In this document: piece by piece, positions 12,019-23,492 of the stretch
Position numbering within the stretch: the first letter of the stretch is position 1
Layout: every line of letters starts with the position of its first letter
Assembly (NCBI RefSeq): GCF_027475565.1
Contig: NC_069389.1
Span: forward strand, 42,474,047-42,538,046
Source: Acinonyx jubatus
Taxonomy: Eukaryota > Chordata > Mammalia > Carnivora > Felidae
DNA: 64,000 nucleotides
Reading direction: 5' to 3'
Notes under the pieces: generated by a model
Told to the model about the DNA's origin: nothing
The model's input: only the letters and a program-made list of their open reading frames with translations
Database searches by the model: none
Made by a program: the position numbers and the translations under genes

Positions 12019-12248
12019 TTAAAAACCTTTTTTAAAAGTTTATTTATTCTGACAGAGAGAGAGAGAGAGAAAGAGAGAGAGGTAGAGAGGCAGAGAAGCA
12101 GAGAGGCAGAGAGAGAATCCCAAGCAGGCTCTGCACTGCCAGTGCAGAGCCTGGTGCAGGGGTCGAGCTCATGAACCATTAATATCATGACCTGAGCAAA
12201 AATCAAGAGTCAGATACTTAACTGACTAAGCCACCCAGGCACCCTGGG
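12019..12248 (-). mobile_element. Felid SINE with expanded GA block
   Basis: Minus-strand SINE whose CT-rich block has become a long GAGA/GGCAGAGA tract (12053-12110). Flanked by CCTGGTTTGCTTTTT at 12004-12018 and 12249-12263. Confidence 0.93.
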
Positions 12249-12360
12249 CCTGGTTTGCTTTTTAAAAAGTCATAATAAGTGAGTCCTAACTTGATTATTT
12301 TTTTTAATTACTAATGCTTGTTATTCTTTGAGATTAAAAAAAGTTGATGTGCTTAATTTC

Positions 12361-12396
12361 TTTTTTTTGTATTTTATTTTTATCATTTATTTACTT

Positions 12397-12427
<31 letters not shown>

Positions 12428-13017
12428 GAATGTATGAAATTTATTGTCAAATTGGTTTCCATACAACACCAGTGCTCATCCCAAAAGATGCCCTCTTCAG
12501 TGCCCATCACCTACCCTCCCCCCCCCCATCAACCCTCAGTTTGTTCTCAGTTTTCAAGAGTCTTTTATGCTTTGGCTCTCTCCCACTCTAACCTCTTTTT
12601 TTTTTTCCTTCCCCTCCCCCATGGGTTTCTGTTAAGTTTCTCAGGATCCACATAAGAGTGAAACCATGTGGTATCTGTCTTTCTCTGTATGGCTTATTTC
12701 ACTTAGCATCACACTCTCCAGTTCCATCCACGTGGCTACAAAGGGCCATATTTCATTCTTTCTCATTGCCACGTAGTATTCCATTGTGTATATAAACCAC
12801 AATTTCTTTATCCATTCATCAGTTGATGGACATTTAGGCTCTTCCCATAATTTGGCTATTGTTGAGAGTGCTGCTATAAACATTGGGGTACAAGTGCCCC
12901 TATGCATGAGTACTCCTGTATCCCTTGGGTAAATTCCTAGCAGTGCTATTGCTGGGTCATAGGGTAGGTCTATTTTTAATTTTTTGAGGAACCTCCACAC
13001 TGTTTTCCAGAGTGGCT
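12361..13017 (-). mobile_element. 5'-truncated young L1
   Basis: The antisense L1 3' end (about 0.65 kb) holds the 3'UTR and the last 119 codons of ORF2 (13000-12641), ending in the typical HTEKDRYHMVSLLCGS. The A tail is now an (ATTT)n stretch at 12379-12428. A target-site duplication of 18 bp with one mismatch, GTTGATGTG(C/T)TTAATTTC, lies at 12343-12360 and 13018-13035. Confidence 0.95.
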
Positions 13018-13134
13018 GTTGATGTGTTTAATTTCAAAGAAGCTGTTGTGTTGTGATATGTCTGGCCAGCTTCACCAAGTCATTTTTTTCTTTTATTAAC
13101 AATTAACATTATGTTTTAAAAACACCTACATGGA

Positions 13135-13356
13135 TGGGGCGACTGGGTGGCTCAGTCGGTTAAGTGTCTGACTTCGGCTCGGGTCATGACCTCGCGGTTC
13201 GTAGGTTTGAGCCCCGCATCAGGCTCTGTGCTGACAGCATGGAACCTGGAGCCTGGAGCCTGCTTGCGATTCTGTGTCTCGCTCTCTCTCTGCCCTTACC
13301 CTACTCATGGTCTGTCTGTCTGTCTCTCTCAAAAATAAATAAACATTAAAAAAAAT
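13135..13356 (+). mobile_element. Felid SINE
   Basis: Full-length on the plus strand, with duplicated body text (GGAACCTGGAGCCTGGAGCC) and a GTCT run before the tail. Flanking copies at 13116-13134 and 13357-13375 share TTAAAAACA(C/G)CTACATGGA with one mismatch. Confidence 0.95.
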
Positions 13357-13375
13357 TTAAAAACAGCTACATGGA

Positions 13376-14012
13376 ATTTCTTTTCTAGGATATGAAAATA
13401 AATTGCTTTTCCCTTAGTCAAACGTATATAAGGATTTGTTTGTTCAAAAAATCCGTTCGGTGTTTTAATCTTTATGTTTGCAGATATTTACCTCATTCTT
13501 ATGTGGTAAAACTTTAGGGATGATTAAGAGTTTCCCTTTGCATATATAGTGTCATTTTTCATCCTTATTCTTAATTTAGAAAAGAGCAGTTATTGAAAAA
13601 AACACAGTGTTTAGAAATTGACTTTTGTGCCTCCACTAGGAGATCTAATAAACTATGCAAACATTTAGCAAAATACAGAAGTTTTTTCCTAAAAGCAAAG
13701 TGACTGTATGGTCTTCCAGCTTGATTTTTCCGTAACCTGACATTTGAAAAATAAAATCATATCAAATTATCTATATCTGTATATTTATAAGCCTTAAAAA
13801 TATATCCTCAGTTAAGTCTATATATGAATGGACGGTTTGTGGCTAACTTTATATCCCACCTACTTTTCTTCTGCCACCAAGTCTAATGTTTTGGAAAATG
13901 CTGTCCCCCATAGTCAGGAATAGAAACAAAAAATATGGAGAGTACAGCTGGGAAAGTAAATATACTTTAAAAGTGTGAAATTAATTCTAATGCTTAATAT
14001 AAATAACTTTAT
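13376..14012. other. Unassigned AT-rich sequence
   Basis: No gene, no recognised repeat and no long open frame. Confidence 0.4.
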
Positions 14013-14029
14013 AAATATCTCCTTTTATT

Positions 14030-14260
14030 TTTTTAAAAGCCTTTTATCATTATTATTATTTTTTAACGTTTATATATTTTGAAGGAGAGAGAGCATGTGC
14101 ATGGTGGGGGGGGCAGAGAGAGAGGGAGAGAGAATCCCAAGTAGGCTCCACGCTGTCAGTGCAGAGCCCAGTGTGGGGCTCGATCCCAGGAACTGAGAGA
14201 TCTGACCTGAGCTGAGATCAGGGGTCATACACTTAACTGACTGAGCTACCAAGGCACCCC
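14030..14260 (-). mobile_element. Felid SINE
   Basis: Minus-strand SINE with the GGGGTGCCTTGGTAGCTC head at its right end. AATATCTCCTTTTA and AATATCTGCTCTTTTA on either side are an imperfect target-site duplication. Confidence 0.92.
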
Positions 14261-14795
14261 AATATCTGCTCTTTTAAAATAAAATGATCTCTGCTATTCT
14301 TTCCACCTCATTCAAATGCATCTGCAACATTTCATTTTTGGTTAGCATAATAGAAACTTAAGAAAGATACAGTAATAGTAATATTATATATTTTCTCCAA
14401 AAAATTTACATGAATACTTTTTTTCCTTTTAATGACCTACTTCCTTTAGTTTTTATTTTAAATACTGTGCATAGGCAAAGCAGTACTTCCTATGTAAAAC
14501 ATAGTGTTTGCTGTGAGGTTCATAAACATTCTCAGAGAGGCAAAAAGGTTTTCTGTACATTTCCAAAATTATAAAGTAAGTAAAAAGTTTAGTGAATTTG
14601 TTTACTGCAGGACTTCTCAGAGTTTTTAATATGTTTGTGTGTTTCCCAGACTTTTTGTTGACCATAGGACAATCATACTTTTTTTTTCTTTTGAGGAATA
14701 CAGTAACATCTCCTAGAACCAAGTGGTCCATAATTCACAGTTTACAAAATGACAGTCTAGGGAGTATACACTTACATTCATTCAGAAGAGGCTGT
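14261..14795. other. Unassigned sequence
   Basis: No recognised feature. Two overlapping open frames of 70-92 codons on opposite strands (14453-14804) lack any domain, and their composition is random, so they are not called as genes. Confidence 0.4.
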
Positions 14796-14812
14796 TGTAC
14801 ATGATAATTTTC

Positions 14813-15033
14813 TTTTTTTAATTTTTTTAAACGTTTATTTATTTTTAAGACGGAGAGAGACAGAGCATGAATGGAGGAGGGGCAGAGAGAGAGGGAGACA
14901 CAGAATCGGAAGCAGGCTCCAGGCTCTGAGCCATCAGCCCAGAGCCTGATGTGGGGCTCGAACTCACAGACCGCAAGATCGTGACCTGAGCTGAAGTCAG
15001 ATGCTTAACCGACTGAGCCACCCAGGCGCCCCA
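14813..15033 (-). mobile_element. Felid SINE (young)
   Basis: Minus-strand copy close to the family consensus. It has a perfect 17-bp target-site duplication TGTACATGATAATTTTC at 14796-14812 and 15034-15050. Confidence 0.97.
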
Positions 15034-15050
15034 TGTACATGATAATTTTC

Positions 15051-15620
15051 AAAAATAGAAGATTATATAATAAGGAAAAATGCAAGGCACATTCAGGAAC
15101 AGTTAATTCAGGCATAGTATAGGCCAGAAGCTTTAGTGGTGACAAGAGAATCAGCTTATATTGCCAACACATTTTTTTTTGAAATGACATAGTCTCACCC
15201 CACCCTAGGTCCACCATTTATTGGAGTTTCTTGAAGTGTGACCTCTTAAGACACTGTAGCCCCATAGCCTTTCCTTTGCTTCTTAATCTGTTCTAGGTTG
15301 TTGGTTGTCCGCTGTACCCTTAGGTGCTTTCTTATTTTCCATAGCCCCTGGGGTAAACAATGCATTTCTTATCCAAGATAGATGGTGTCTTATCTGGTAA
15401 AGCTTTTTCCCCAGCCAGATTCTGGGAGCAATTTGTCTGTATATCCTTTTGGAAAATTACTAACAGTAATACACTTAGATAAAAGCAGTCTACTAAATAC
15501 TGCTTATTAAATCATAAGAATCAACCCCTTACAGGTACAAGTTTGGCAAGGGGGAAAAATCACTACTTTTCATATAAGATGCCCTTGGAAGTACTTATGT
15601 ACCACAAACCAAATGTTAAC
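15051..15620. other. Unassigned single-copy sequence
   Basis: Mixed-composition text without a repeat that I can name. The 70-codon frame near 15005-15217 runs out of the adjacent SINE and is not a gene. Confidence 0.4.
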
Positions 15621-15635
15621 AGACTTGTGGTGTCT

Positions 15636-15810
15636 AAAAAATTTTTTTTTAATGTTTTATTTGTTTTTGAGAAGGGGGGTGGCTAGAGAATTCCAAGCAG
15701 GCTCTGTGCTGACAGCAAGGAGCCCAATATGGGGCTCGAACTCAGGAACTGTGAGATCATGACCTGAGCTGAAGTCGGGCGCGTAACTGACTGAGCCACC
15801 CAGGCACTCC
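15636..15810 (-). mobile_element. Felid SINE, shortened body
   Basis: Minus-strand SINE lacking most of the CT-rich block (only GAGAAGGGGGGTGGCTAGAG remains). AGACTTGTGGTGTCT at 15621-15635 and AGACTAGTGTGTTTT from 15812 are a diverged flanking pair. Confidence 0.88.
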
Positions 15811-16038
15811 CAGACTAGTGTGTTTTAACTGTAAACTTTATATGAGGGTATTTTCAAGGCACAATAAAACATTCTTCCTGAAAGTTCTCAAGCAGAGGTC
15901 ATCTTAATTAGATTCTGTTAAATCTCAGGTGCCATTCTGTTGCCTATGCCTGTAAGGAGGAGTCCCAGGGAAGCATTGCTATTTAAACCTTTACAGAAAG
16001 GCTCCTCCCCTACAGTGTCCTCTACAGATAGCCATTTA

Positions 16039-16251
16039 AAAAAATTTTTTTAAACTATTTTAGTTTTTGAGAGACAGAGACAGAGAGTGAGCATGAGAGG
16101 GGCAGAGAGAGAGGAAGACACAGAATCCAAAGCAGGCTCCAGACTCTGAGCTGTCAGCACAGAGCCCAATGCGGGGCCCAAACCCATGAACGTGAGATCA
16201 TGACCTGAGCTGAAGTCGGACTCTGAACAGACTGAGCCACCCAGGTGCCCC
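16039..16251 (-). mobile_element. Felid SINE
   Basis: Full-length on the minus strand. Flanked by TACAGATAGCCATTTA at 16023-16038 and TACAGGTGGCCATTTTA from 16252. Confidence 0.94.
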
Positions 16252-16267
16252 TACAGGTGGCCATTTT

Positions 16268-16638
16268 AACATATATGAATTCCAGTGCAGTGGAATCTCA
16301 GGGTAGAAACCATGTGGGTTAGTTTATAGATGATACAGATTTGATGAGGTACAGATCTGTAGTCTCAGTATTTGAAGTGCTACTTTTCTAGCCCTTTCTT
16401 GTGTCCCATGATTATACCCCTTGCCCCACCCAGCCTCCCCAGAAAAACCTCTCCATCCTCCAAGTAATTCCGTGTTTTGAGGTTCCCCACATTCCTTACT
16501 AGCCTCTGTTTACTTGTCATCCTTGGTCGAGGCTTAGCTTTTCCACTTAGAGAAGTGAGGTCTCTCTGTGTTCAGCTTACAGCTAGAAACTTTGGAGACC
16601 TGTTTCTCCTTTCTTACCCCCAGATGGCCAATGTCTCT
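16268..16638. other. Unassigned sequence
   Basis: GC content is higher than in the flanks. A 67-codon frame starting at 16477 has a signal-peptide-like start (MRFPTFLTSLCLLVILGRGLAFPL) but runs into the next SINE and has no support as a gene. Confidence 0.4.
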
Positions 16639-16653
16639 AAATTTTGCCTCTTG

Positions 16654-16867
16654 TGGCACCTGGGTAGCTCAGTTGGTTAGGCGTCTGACTTTGGCTCATG
16701 TCATGACCTAACAGTTTGTGGGTTCAAGCCCCACGTTGGGCTCTGCTGACAGCTCAGAGCCTGGAGCCTGCTTCCGATTCTGTGTCTCCCTCTCTCTGCC
16801 CCTCCCCTGCTCACGCTCTGTCTGTCTGTCTCTCAAAAATAATCAATCAATCAATCAATCAATCAAT
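16654..16867 (+). mobile_element. Felid SINE with (TCAA)n tail
   Basis: Plus-strand SINE. Its A-rich tail has become a tetranucleotide repeat (AATC/TCAA, 16841-16867). The duplication AAATTTTGCCTCTTG / AAAATTTGCCTCTTG flanks it at 16639-16653 and 16868-16882. Confidence 0.95.
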
Positions 16868-16882
16868 AAAATTTGCCTCTTG

Positions 16883-17202
16883 TTCTACAGCGCTACTATC
16901 CATCCCTCTGGGCTAGGGGCAGGGAGTCAAAGTCAGCACCCTCACCAGATTACTGCATTAAGTCTAATCCCTGGGTTTCTCCAGGAGATTGATCTCAAAC
17001 CCAGCCAACTGCTGCCAGACTCTGCCTCACAAAATAACTTCTTTTTTCATGTCACTTCCTTATTTGTGAACCTATGAAGACTTTCTAATGCTTAATGTCT
17101 CCAGTAGAAATTCCTCCAGGCCCTTGGTATCATATCATGTCTCCTCCAGCTTTCCTCCCCACCCCAGCCATGTGAGTCAGATATATCTTCACCCTTCTCC
17201 AT
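16883..17202 (+). repeat. Possible LINE-2 relic
   Basis: The stretch reads like decayed L2 coding sequence, with phrases typical of L2 such as CATGTCACTTCC and TCCAGCTTTCCTCC. Similarity is by eye only and weak. Confidence 0.3.
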
Positions 17203-17503
17203 CAGTGCTTCTCAAAGGATCTGTGCTGAGAGACCCGCTCTCTGTTATTTTTATAACTTCTCACCCATCAATTCAATGGATTGATACTATAATACAATAA
17301 AAATCATTAGTAGAATGAAATTATAAAGACATCTAAAATGTAAGCTTCATGTTTATTATTAGATTCACAAAACATAATTACTATGTCAAATTGCAATAAA
17401 AGTCTCTAGATACTTAATAATTTCTGGCCTGGTCTTGGTGAACACCGGTAATAAAAAGTTGGGGGCTGGCACTAGGCCAGGAATTACACTTTGAGTAGCA
17501 CTG
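17203..17503. mobile_element. Probable non-autonomous hAT DNA transposon (MER5/MER58-like)
   Basis: CAGTGCTTCTCAAAGGA at 17203-17219 and the inverted copy ending TTTGAGTAGCACTG at 17503 form terminal inverted repeats of 15-17 bp with a mismatch, as in Charlie-type hAT elements. The 301-bp spacing suits a non-autonomous member. The expected 8-bp duplication is not visible. Confidence 0.5.
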
Positions 17504-18189
17504 TACCTGCCCCAGCTTGGAATACCCTATCTCTTTGATCAGTCTTACCTGCCCTTGCTAGAAGGCCCAGACTGTGTGCCCCCTCCCACTCCCATCCCTG
17601 TAGCTGTACTAAATCTATACTGAATATACCCCTTCCTTCAATCACCTACAGTTAATACTGCATTGCTTAGCACCTGATAGCACATCACATTTTATTTTTC
17701 TGTAATTGTTGCATCTCTCTTAGTACCTTCCACCTCCTGCCTTCCAAAGTAACTCGAGGTCCCAAAGACATAAAGTGTGTCTTCCAAAAAAAATATTGGA
17801 TCCTGACACCTAGCCATATAAGTCTCTTGATACATATTCGTTAACTGAATAAATGAATCTTCTTCTATCCAAATAAAAGTAACATTTTTCTCCTCCCCAA
17901 ATGCATTTTCCATAATACGTAGCAGGCACTTAATGATAACATATATTTAAAAAGTATGTTAATTGACCATAGTTTGGGCACATACAGAGTACTCACTTTC
18001 CTTTTCCCTGTTGTGTAATCTTTTAGCTACTGTATAGGGTTATACCTGTGGCAACAGGTTTTGGTTGGGTGTCCTGTTTCTCGTAGGTATTTTCTGCTGA
18101 TTCAGATTGGTTATTCTTGGCCCAGATTTTATGATCCCGTGGCATGTCACATGTTAGGAATGTTTTGAAACTTCAAAAATGGATTCCTA
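17504..18189. other. Unassigned sequence
   Basis: No gene recognised. The 73-codon minus-strand frame at 17692-17913 has no domain. Part of 17500-17650 may be L2 relic. Confidence 0.4.
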
Positions 18190-18198
18190 TTGACCCAA

Positions 18199-18200
<2 letters not shown>

Positions 18201-18230
<30 letters not shown>

Positions 18231-18288
18231 TTCCTTCCTTCCTTCCTTCCTTCCTTCCTTCCTTCCTTTCTTTCTTTCTTTCTTTCTT

Positions 18289-18329
<41 letters not shown>

Positions 18330-18387
18330 CTTCCTTCCTTCCTTCCTTCCTTCCTTCCTTCCTTCCTTCCTTCCTTCCTTCCTTCCT
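18201..18387 (+). repeat. Compound (TTTC)n(TTCC)n microsatellite
   Basis: About 187 bp of pure pyrimidine: TTTC repeats, TTCC repeats, TTTC with a TC run, then TTCC again. It occupies the place of the T-rich (antisense poly-A) end of the L1 that follows, so it has probably grown from that tail. Open frames across it are low-complexity artefacts. Confidence 0.95.
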
Positions 18388-18943
18388 TTTTTATTTATTT
18401 TTTTCAATATCTGAAGTTTATTGTCAAATTGGTTTCCATACAACACCCAGTGCTCATCCCAAAAGGTGCCCTCCTCAATACCCATCACTCACCCTCCCCT
18501 CCCTCCCACCCCCATCAACCCTCAGTTTGTTCTCAGTTTTTAAGAGTCTCTTATGCTTTGGCTCTCTTCCACTCTAACCTCTTTTTTTTTTTCCTTCCCC
18601 TCCCCCATGGGTTTCTGTTAAGTTTCTCAGGATCCACATAACAGTGAACACATATGGTATCTGTCTTTCTCTGTATGGCTTATTTCACTTAGCATCACAC
18701 TCTCCAGTTCCATCCATGTTGCTACAAAGGGCCATATTTCATTCTTTCTCATTGCCATGTAGTACTCCACTGTGTATATAAACCACAATTTCTTTATCCA
18801 TTAATCAGTTGATGGACATTTAGGCTCTTCCCATAATTTGGCTGTTGTTGAGAGTGCTGCTGTAAACATTGGGGTACAAGTGCCCCTATGCATGAGTACT
18901 CCTGTATCCCTTGGGTAAATTCCTAGCAGTGCTATTGCTGTTG
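18204..18943 (-). mobile_element. 5'-truncated young L1 with a microsatellite tail
   Basis: The antisense L1 3'UTR and the end of ORF2 run from about 18388 to 18943. The perfect duplication TTGACCCAATTTCT lies at 18190-18203, before the microsatellite, and at 18944-18957, after the L1. The microsatellite is therefore inside the insertion and is its tail. Confidence 0.94.
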
Positions 18944-18957
18944 TTGACCCAATTTCT

Positions 18958-21171
18958 ATTAATTTCTGTTACGCATACATACACCATGCGATGCTTTTTC
19001 TCTTTAGGGGTTAGAGTAAACTCTGAACTGGGAGAGTATTACAGTTGTCCCAAATTTGGAAATGGCTGAATCAGCATGTCAGGTTAAGCGGCCCAGTCTG
19101 CATACCCCTTAATCAACGGATAATTTCTCCCCTAGGCATTTAGGTGCAATGTGGGTTCTTATTGCCCATGCGCCAGTAGTCCTCAAGTAGTCAGTTTATT
19201 CCAAAAGCCAGAATGCTATATGCTGTTCAAGCATTTCTGCAGCAGTGTGTAATGATGCCACTAGTTTAGCCAAAGGGTGCTGGGAAGTTTCTATTAAGAT
19301 ATAACCCATGGACAAAATAGCGTGCAAATCCAAAGTTACAGCTCAGTGGTTTATCACCAGGTGAACACACTCATGTAACAGAGGGTGGTGAGGATTTGAC
19401 TGGGAACTGTCTTTCTTTCACAGACCCGGTGATGGTTTCTTGAACATACGGCGTTAGCAGAGTATATGTTATGAAGCGTAAACTGTAAATCCTGTGCAGA
19501 GGTACAGCTCAGTTGAGTGAATTAAGCCTTTGACTGTGTCTCATTGTCCTGAGATCATTGACGCCATCTGTCTGGCAGCACAAATTCTGACAACTGCTCC
19601 ACTCTATAAGGTCTTTCAGTTCATTTTAGTCAAAAAGCATTCCAGGTGTTTCAAATTATATTTAGTTGTGGTTAGTGGCAAATTTAGGAGCTGGCTGGCT
19701 ACATCTTCTTGACTTGTGCCATAGAATCTGCAAAAGGGTCTTGGGGGTTGGTGTCTTCCACCTCAATTTCTCTTCCTCCTCCTCCTCCTCCTTTTTCTTT
19801 TTCTTTTCTTTTCTTTTCTTTCTTTCTTTCTTTTTTTTTTTTTTTGCCTTCGGATTTCAGCTTGGAAAAATTACCAAAAAGGTTTCCATATCCCCATTTT
19901 TCCACTATTACTACTTTCTTTGGGTTTCAGAGTTTGAAAATTCTGACATACTATTTTATGCATCTTACCATAGGATTTGACACAAACCTCATAAAATACC
20001 TGTGCTCAGAAACCTGCCTGTTTTCTTCCTTAACATCCTCTGTGGTTTGTAGGGTAGGCCTTTTAATCAGTACCCATATTAAAATACCCAGTGACTATCC
20101 AGGCACATCACTGGAGGAATCTCCAAGTCCTCTCTTTAGGAATAAAAAAGGAACAAAGAGAAGAAATACTGTGGTTTGTGTCAAGGAGAAAAATGGCCAC
20201 ACTGCTAAAAAAGTCTTTTGCAACAGAACTAGCACTTTGCTAGGACAATATGCTGAGTGTTCTGTATGTTGTTTTCTTCATTTTTTTTTCCTAGCAATAA
20301 TTTCTTAACTCAATGATATATTAGCCTTGTGGCAAGCTAGCAACTTAAGATTGTTTTTAATGCAAGTCATTTGCTTTCCCTTATGATGAATTCAGGGATG
20401 TATTGAAATTATATAGGTTTGTGTGTATGTGGAGCTATAATTTTTCCTTGGTTTATAATGTAGTTAATTAAGTTCTGCTGGCCCATAAAAACCTAGCTGT
20501 TACAGTTACTCTTAGGCAGAGCACAATAGGGTACGTGACTTGGTGTGCTGTTGTTTCCTTGAACTAACTGGGAAGGCCTTGTTACTTGGTGGCTGGTGGG
20601 CAATGGGAGAATCAGGACAATAGCTTAAACAGATTTAAGAGTGCAGCAAGACAAGCTAAGAAGTGTGAACCTCCCTTCAACTTCTGGCATCAGAGAAAGA
20701 TATGCTGGGCCTCTGTAGATTTCAGTCTCATTCTTCCCTGGCTTGAGCCTGAGATTCTAGGCAGTTAAGATTTCCTCCCCACACCCACCTTCTCCACCAC
20801 CCGGGGTCAGCCCCAGAGCAGCATTTCCCCAGAGACCCAAAGAGGAAGGGTTTCCGGTTATCCTTAATTTTTAATTTAAGGGCTTTGTTTAACCTGAATG
20901 CTATGGGGGGGGGGGCAGTTTTTCAGTTTAAGGGAAGTATCTAGCTGGATTTTGTGGTCCTTTGTTACTAAAGTTCTCAAATTGCAGAACTTTTAGTATC
21001 ATATACTGTGTGTTTTTCATGTGTTAAATTGCAAAAGGGGAGAGAAGAGTAGGGAGGGGAACCAGAGTGTCCTCTTATGTGCTCTTCTAAATTCAATATG
21101 CGATCACTGAGAAGAGAAATAAGGGCAGAGGTTTTCAAATTAAATAATTAGTTTGAACCCTAATCATTGTA
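18958..21171. other. Mostly single-copy sequence with simple repeats
   Basis: No host gene is supported. It contains a polypyrimidine tract (about 19770-19845) and a G run at about 20905-20915. The 199-codon frame at 19709-20308 starts in the polypyrimidine tract (poly-Pro/Phe/Ser) and shows no domain, so I do not call it. Confidence 0.45.
19770..19845 (+). repeat. Polypyrimidine tract (TCC)n/(TTTTC)n
   Basis: A block of TCC repeats is followed by TTTTC and TTTC repeats and a T run. It is simple sequence that could be the tail of an unrecognised retroposon. Confidence 0.9.
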
Positions 21172-21392
21172 TAATCAAAAATCATTTCTTGAACACCTGT
21201 TATGCATCTAGCACCATGGATGAGGATACCAGAGAAAAATGTCCAAAACCCAGCTATTCTCATGCTTATTATTCAAGAAACAACAAGGGCTGTGGAGAAT
21301 GAGAATATACTCGAGAAGCGAGGAGCATTGCCCAATGGGAGTTTAGGAAAGCAGAGTATCATGAAAGAAGTGAAATATGAGCTGGGCCTTTA
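21172..21392 (-). repeat. LINE-2 3' end, antisense relic
   Basis: TTCTTGAACACCTGTTATGCATCTAGCACC and later GAAGTGAAATATGAGCTGGGCCTTT correspond to the antisense L2 3' end (ATTGAGCACCTACTATGTGCCAGGCAC and the later TTTGAGC-GGGCCTT text). It is heavily diverged, as expected for L2. Confidence 0.6.
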
Positions 21393-21408
21393 AAGACAGT
21401 CAACATTT

Positions 21409-21510
21409 GGGGTGCCCTGCTGGCTCATTCGGTAGACCATTACAACATTTGATCTCCGGGTTGTGAGTTCAAGCCCCACTTAGGGTGTAGAGATTACTTT
21501 TAACAAATCT
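21409..21510 (+). mobile_element. Short older CanSINE variant
   Basis: Only about 100 bp: tRNA-like head (GGGGTGCCCTGCTGGCTC), GTTGTGAGTTCAAGCCCC, then TAGGGTGTAGAGATTACTTT and an A-rich end. It lacks the CT-rich block of the long felid SINE. Flanked by TAAAGACAGTCAACATTT at 21391-21408 and TAAAGACAGTCAAAATTT from 21511, one mismatch. Confidence 0.92.
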
Positions 21511-21528
21511 TAAAGACAGTCAAAATTT

Positions 21529-23436
21529 GGTCAACATTTGGCCATGTGGAAAGGGAGGGTGACAATCCAGTCTGGCCCAGGAACACAAGTCTGATTGGGG
21601 GCAGTGGGGGGCTGACCAGAGGGAAATTGGCTTGACTGGGCAAGAGGACTGTAGAGAGTCTGGGAAGCAGGGTGGAGGAGTGTGAGATTGAGTGTAGCCA
21701 ATAGGAGGGACCAGTCTTGGGGAGGAATAACAGATAACGAAAGGTGTAAAACCATCTGGACCAGACTCCAAAGGGAAAGGGGGGGGGGATAGAAAGTAAG
21801 GGAAAAAAATATGATATGTTGCAAACCAGAAAGTTTGGACTTGGTAACAAATCAAATGCAGGGATTACAGTAGGAGGGAGGAAAAGGTAATTAACATTTT
21901 AAGTTGGTAAACTCAAAATAGCAATAGTGATTGCAAGCAGTTTGGGGAGAAGAAAATCTGCTATGCAGAAAGGTAATGGGGTGAAGATGTATCTTCTCCA
22001 TATATCTTGTCTCTTGGACCTAAATTCAGATCAAGCTTATTGATAAGCTTACAATGTAGAATTAGAGTGAGATGTAGGTGGTATTTGCCTTGCTAGCAGT
22101 CACCACACCTTGGGTGGCTGGTTAGGCAGAATAGTGACTGAAGGATGGAGTGTGTGCCCTAAAACCCGACACACCCTGAAATCTCCTTGAATTAGTAAAT
22201 TGTTTTATCCATATCTTCTTGCACAATAATGGCGTAGGGGAAGTGATTTGAATAGCTGCTGATAAGACAGTTTTGGGCCCTGGAAATGGCAATACTTCAA
22301 ACAGAATGGGAGCAGCTGTACTTAGCCTAGAAGCAAACAGATTTATTTCACAGATAGTTATGGAGCTGTGGCCTGTATCTGAGGCCTCCAAATGATGTCA
22401 AAGCCGGTCTCCCCTTTGGGAGAGATAAGACACAATGCAAATAACTTGAATGCAGGGCAGAATGTGTGTGTTAAGTGCTATGTGAGCCACTCAGAGAGAC
22501 ATTCTTAGAGGGGATTCTTGGAGGAAATGTAGAGTGCAAAGGCTTGACAGCTCTTAAGAAAAGCGTAAATAAAGAGATAATGAATCTATTCATTCTGCCA
22601 GTTCTCCAAGTTGTAAGACGTAATAAGTTTATGTACCAGATGAATGGTGTGACTGTGTCTATTTTTAGAGGGGACTTAAGTTCATGAGTAAAGTCCTTCC
22701 AAATTGTCTTTTTTTTGTTTAAATTTCACTTGAGCAATGAAATAAAATCCACTCAACTGCCAGCTTTATCATATGCTGTATCTTGGCTTTTGAGCTACAG
22801 GGGTTGGGAAATGAAGGAGAAATCGGTGTTTCACATTGGGAACACCAGCACAGAATAGGTAGATTGCTCAGAATTAAGAGTAACAAAAGTATATTAAATG
22901 CGTTGGTATCTGTGCAGTGAAACAGCATTCCATTTCCATTTCAGTGAAGGATACTAAGACCCAAAATACCTAACTCTTAGCCCAAAGGCATTATTATCTG
23001 GGCGTTAATGCTGGAATCCTTGGCATTTTCTGATGTAATCATGCCCCTGCTTAATCAGCCAAGTTATGTAGGTTGTTTAAAGTGTCCTTCATGCTCCTCT
23101 CCTTTCTGTTGGCTCAGCCAGCACCCTCATTCAAGCCTTGTTCCGAACACTGTCACAAGATTCATTTTCATAAAACACCTCATAGCACGAGTTACCAATT
23201 CCTGCTCTTGAAATCCACCAAATCCCTCTTTACCACTCCATCACTTCCTTTCTACTCTCCCATCTACTCAGCCTTGTCCTGGCCCTCCTGAACTATCTCT
23301 CATGTATCAGCTGCGAGGATCGAGCTTTAGATTGATCTCATGGCAATCCAGATTTCCATTTGCTGCTAGACTAAACTTCCCGAAGAAGCGTTTTGTTCTC
23401 CAACTTCACCAACTTTGGTAACTGCCCATTGACCAG
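21529..23436. other. Single-copy sequence, possible L2 relics
   Basis: No coding region is supported. Three overlapping minus-strand frames at 21500-21855 are compositional. About 23070-23320 reads like L2-type CT-rich text, but the similarity is too weak to call. Confidence 0.4.
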
Positions 23437-23437
23437 A

Positions 23438-23492
23438 GCTGTGTTTTGTGGGCAGGCCAGTCATTTGTCCTCATGACCTTCATGTCCATGTG
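23438..23492 (+). repeat. Source copy of a 55-bp duplicated segment
   Basis: This segment (starting GCTGTGTTTTGTGGGCAGG) occurs again, identical over all 55 bases, at 24645-24699. Surrounding sequence is not duplicated. This copy sits in ordinary context, so it is probably the source. Confidence 0.97.

Noticed and set aside
16477..16680. 67-codon frame with a signal-peptide-like start
   Set aside because: It ends inside a SINE, has no upstream or downstream support and is too short to judge.
18144..18641. 165-codon Phe/Leu/Ser/Pro-rich frame and its opposite-strand Lys/Glu/Arg frame
   Set aside because: Both are translations of the TTTC/TTCC microsatellite plus antisense L1 3'UTR.
19709..20308. 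199-codon frame
   Set aside because: It starts in a polypyrimidine tract, has no domain and no codon-usage support, and overlaps other random frames.
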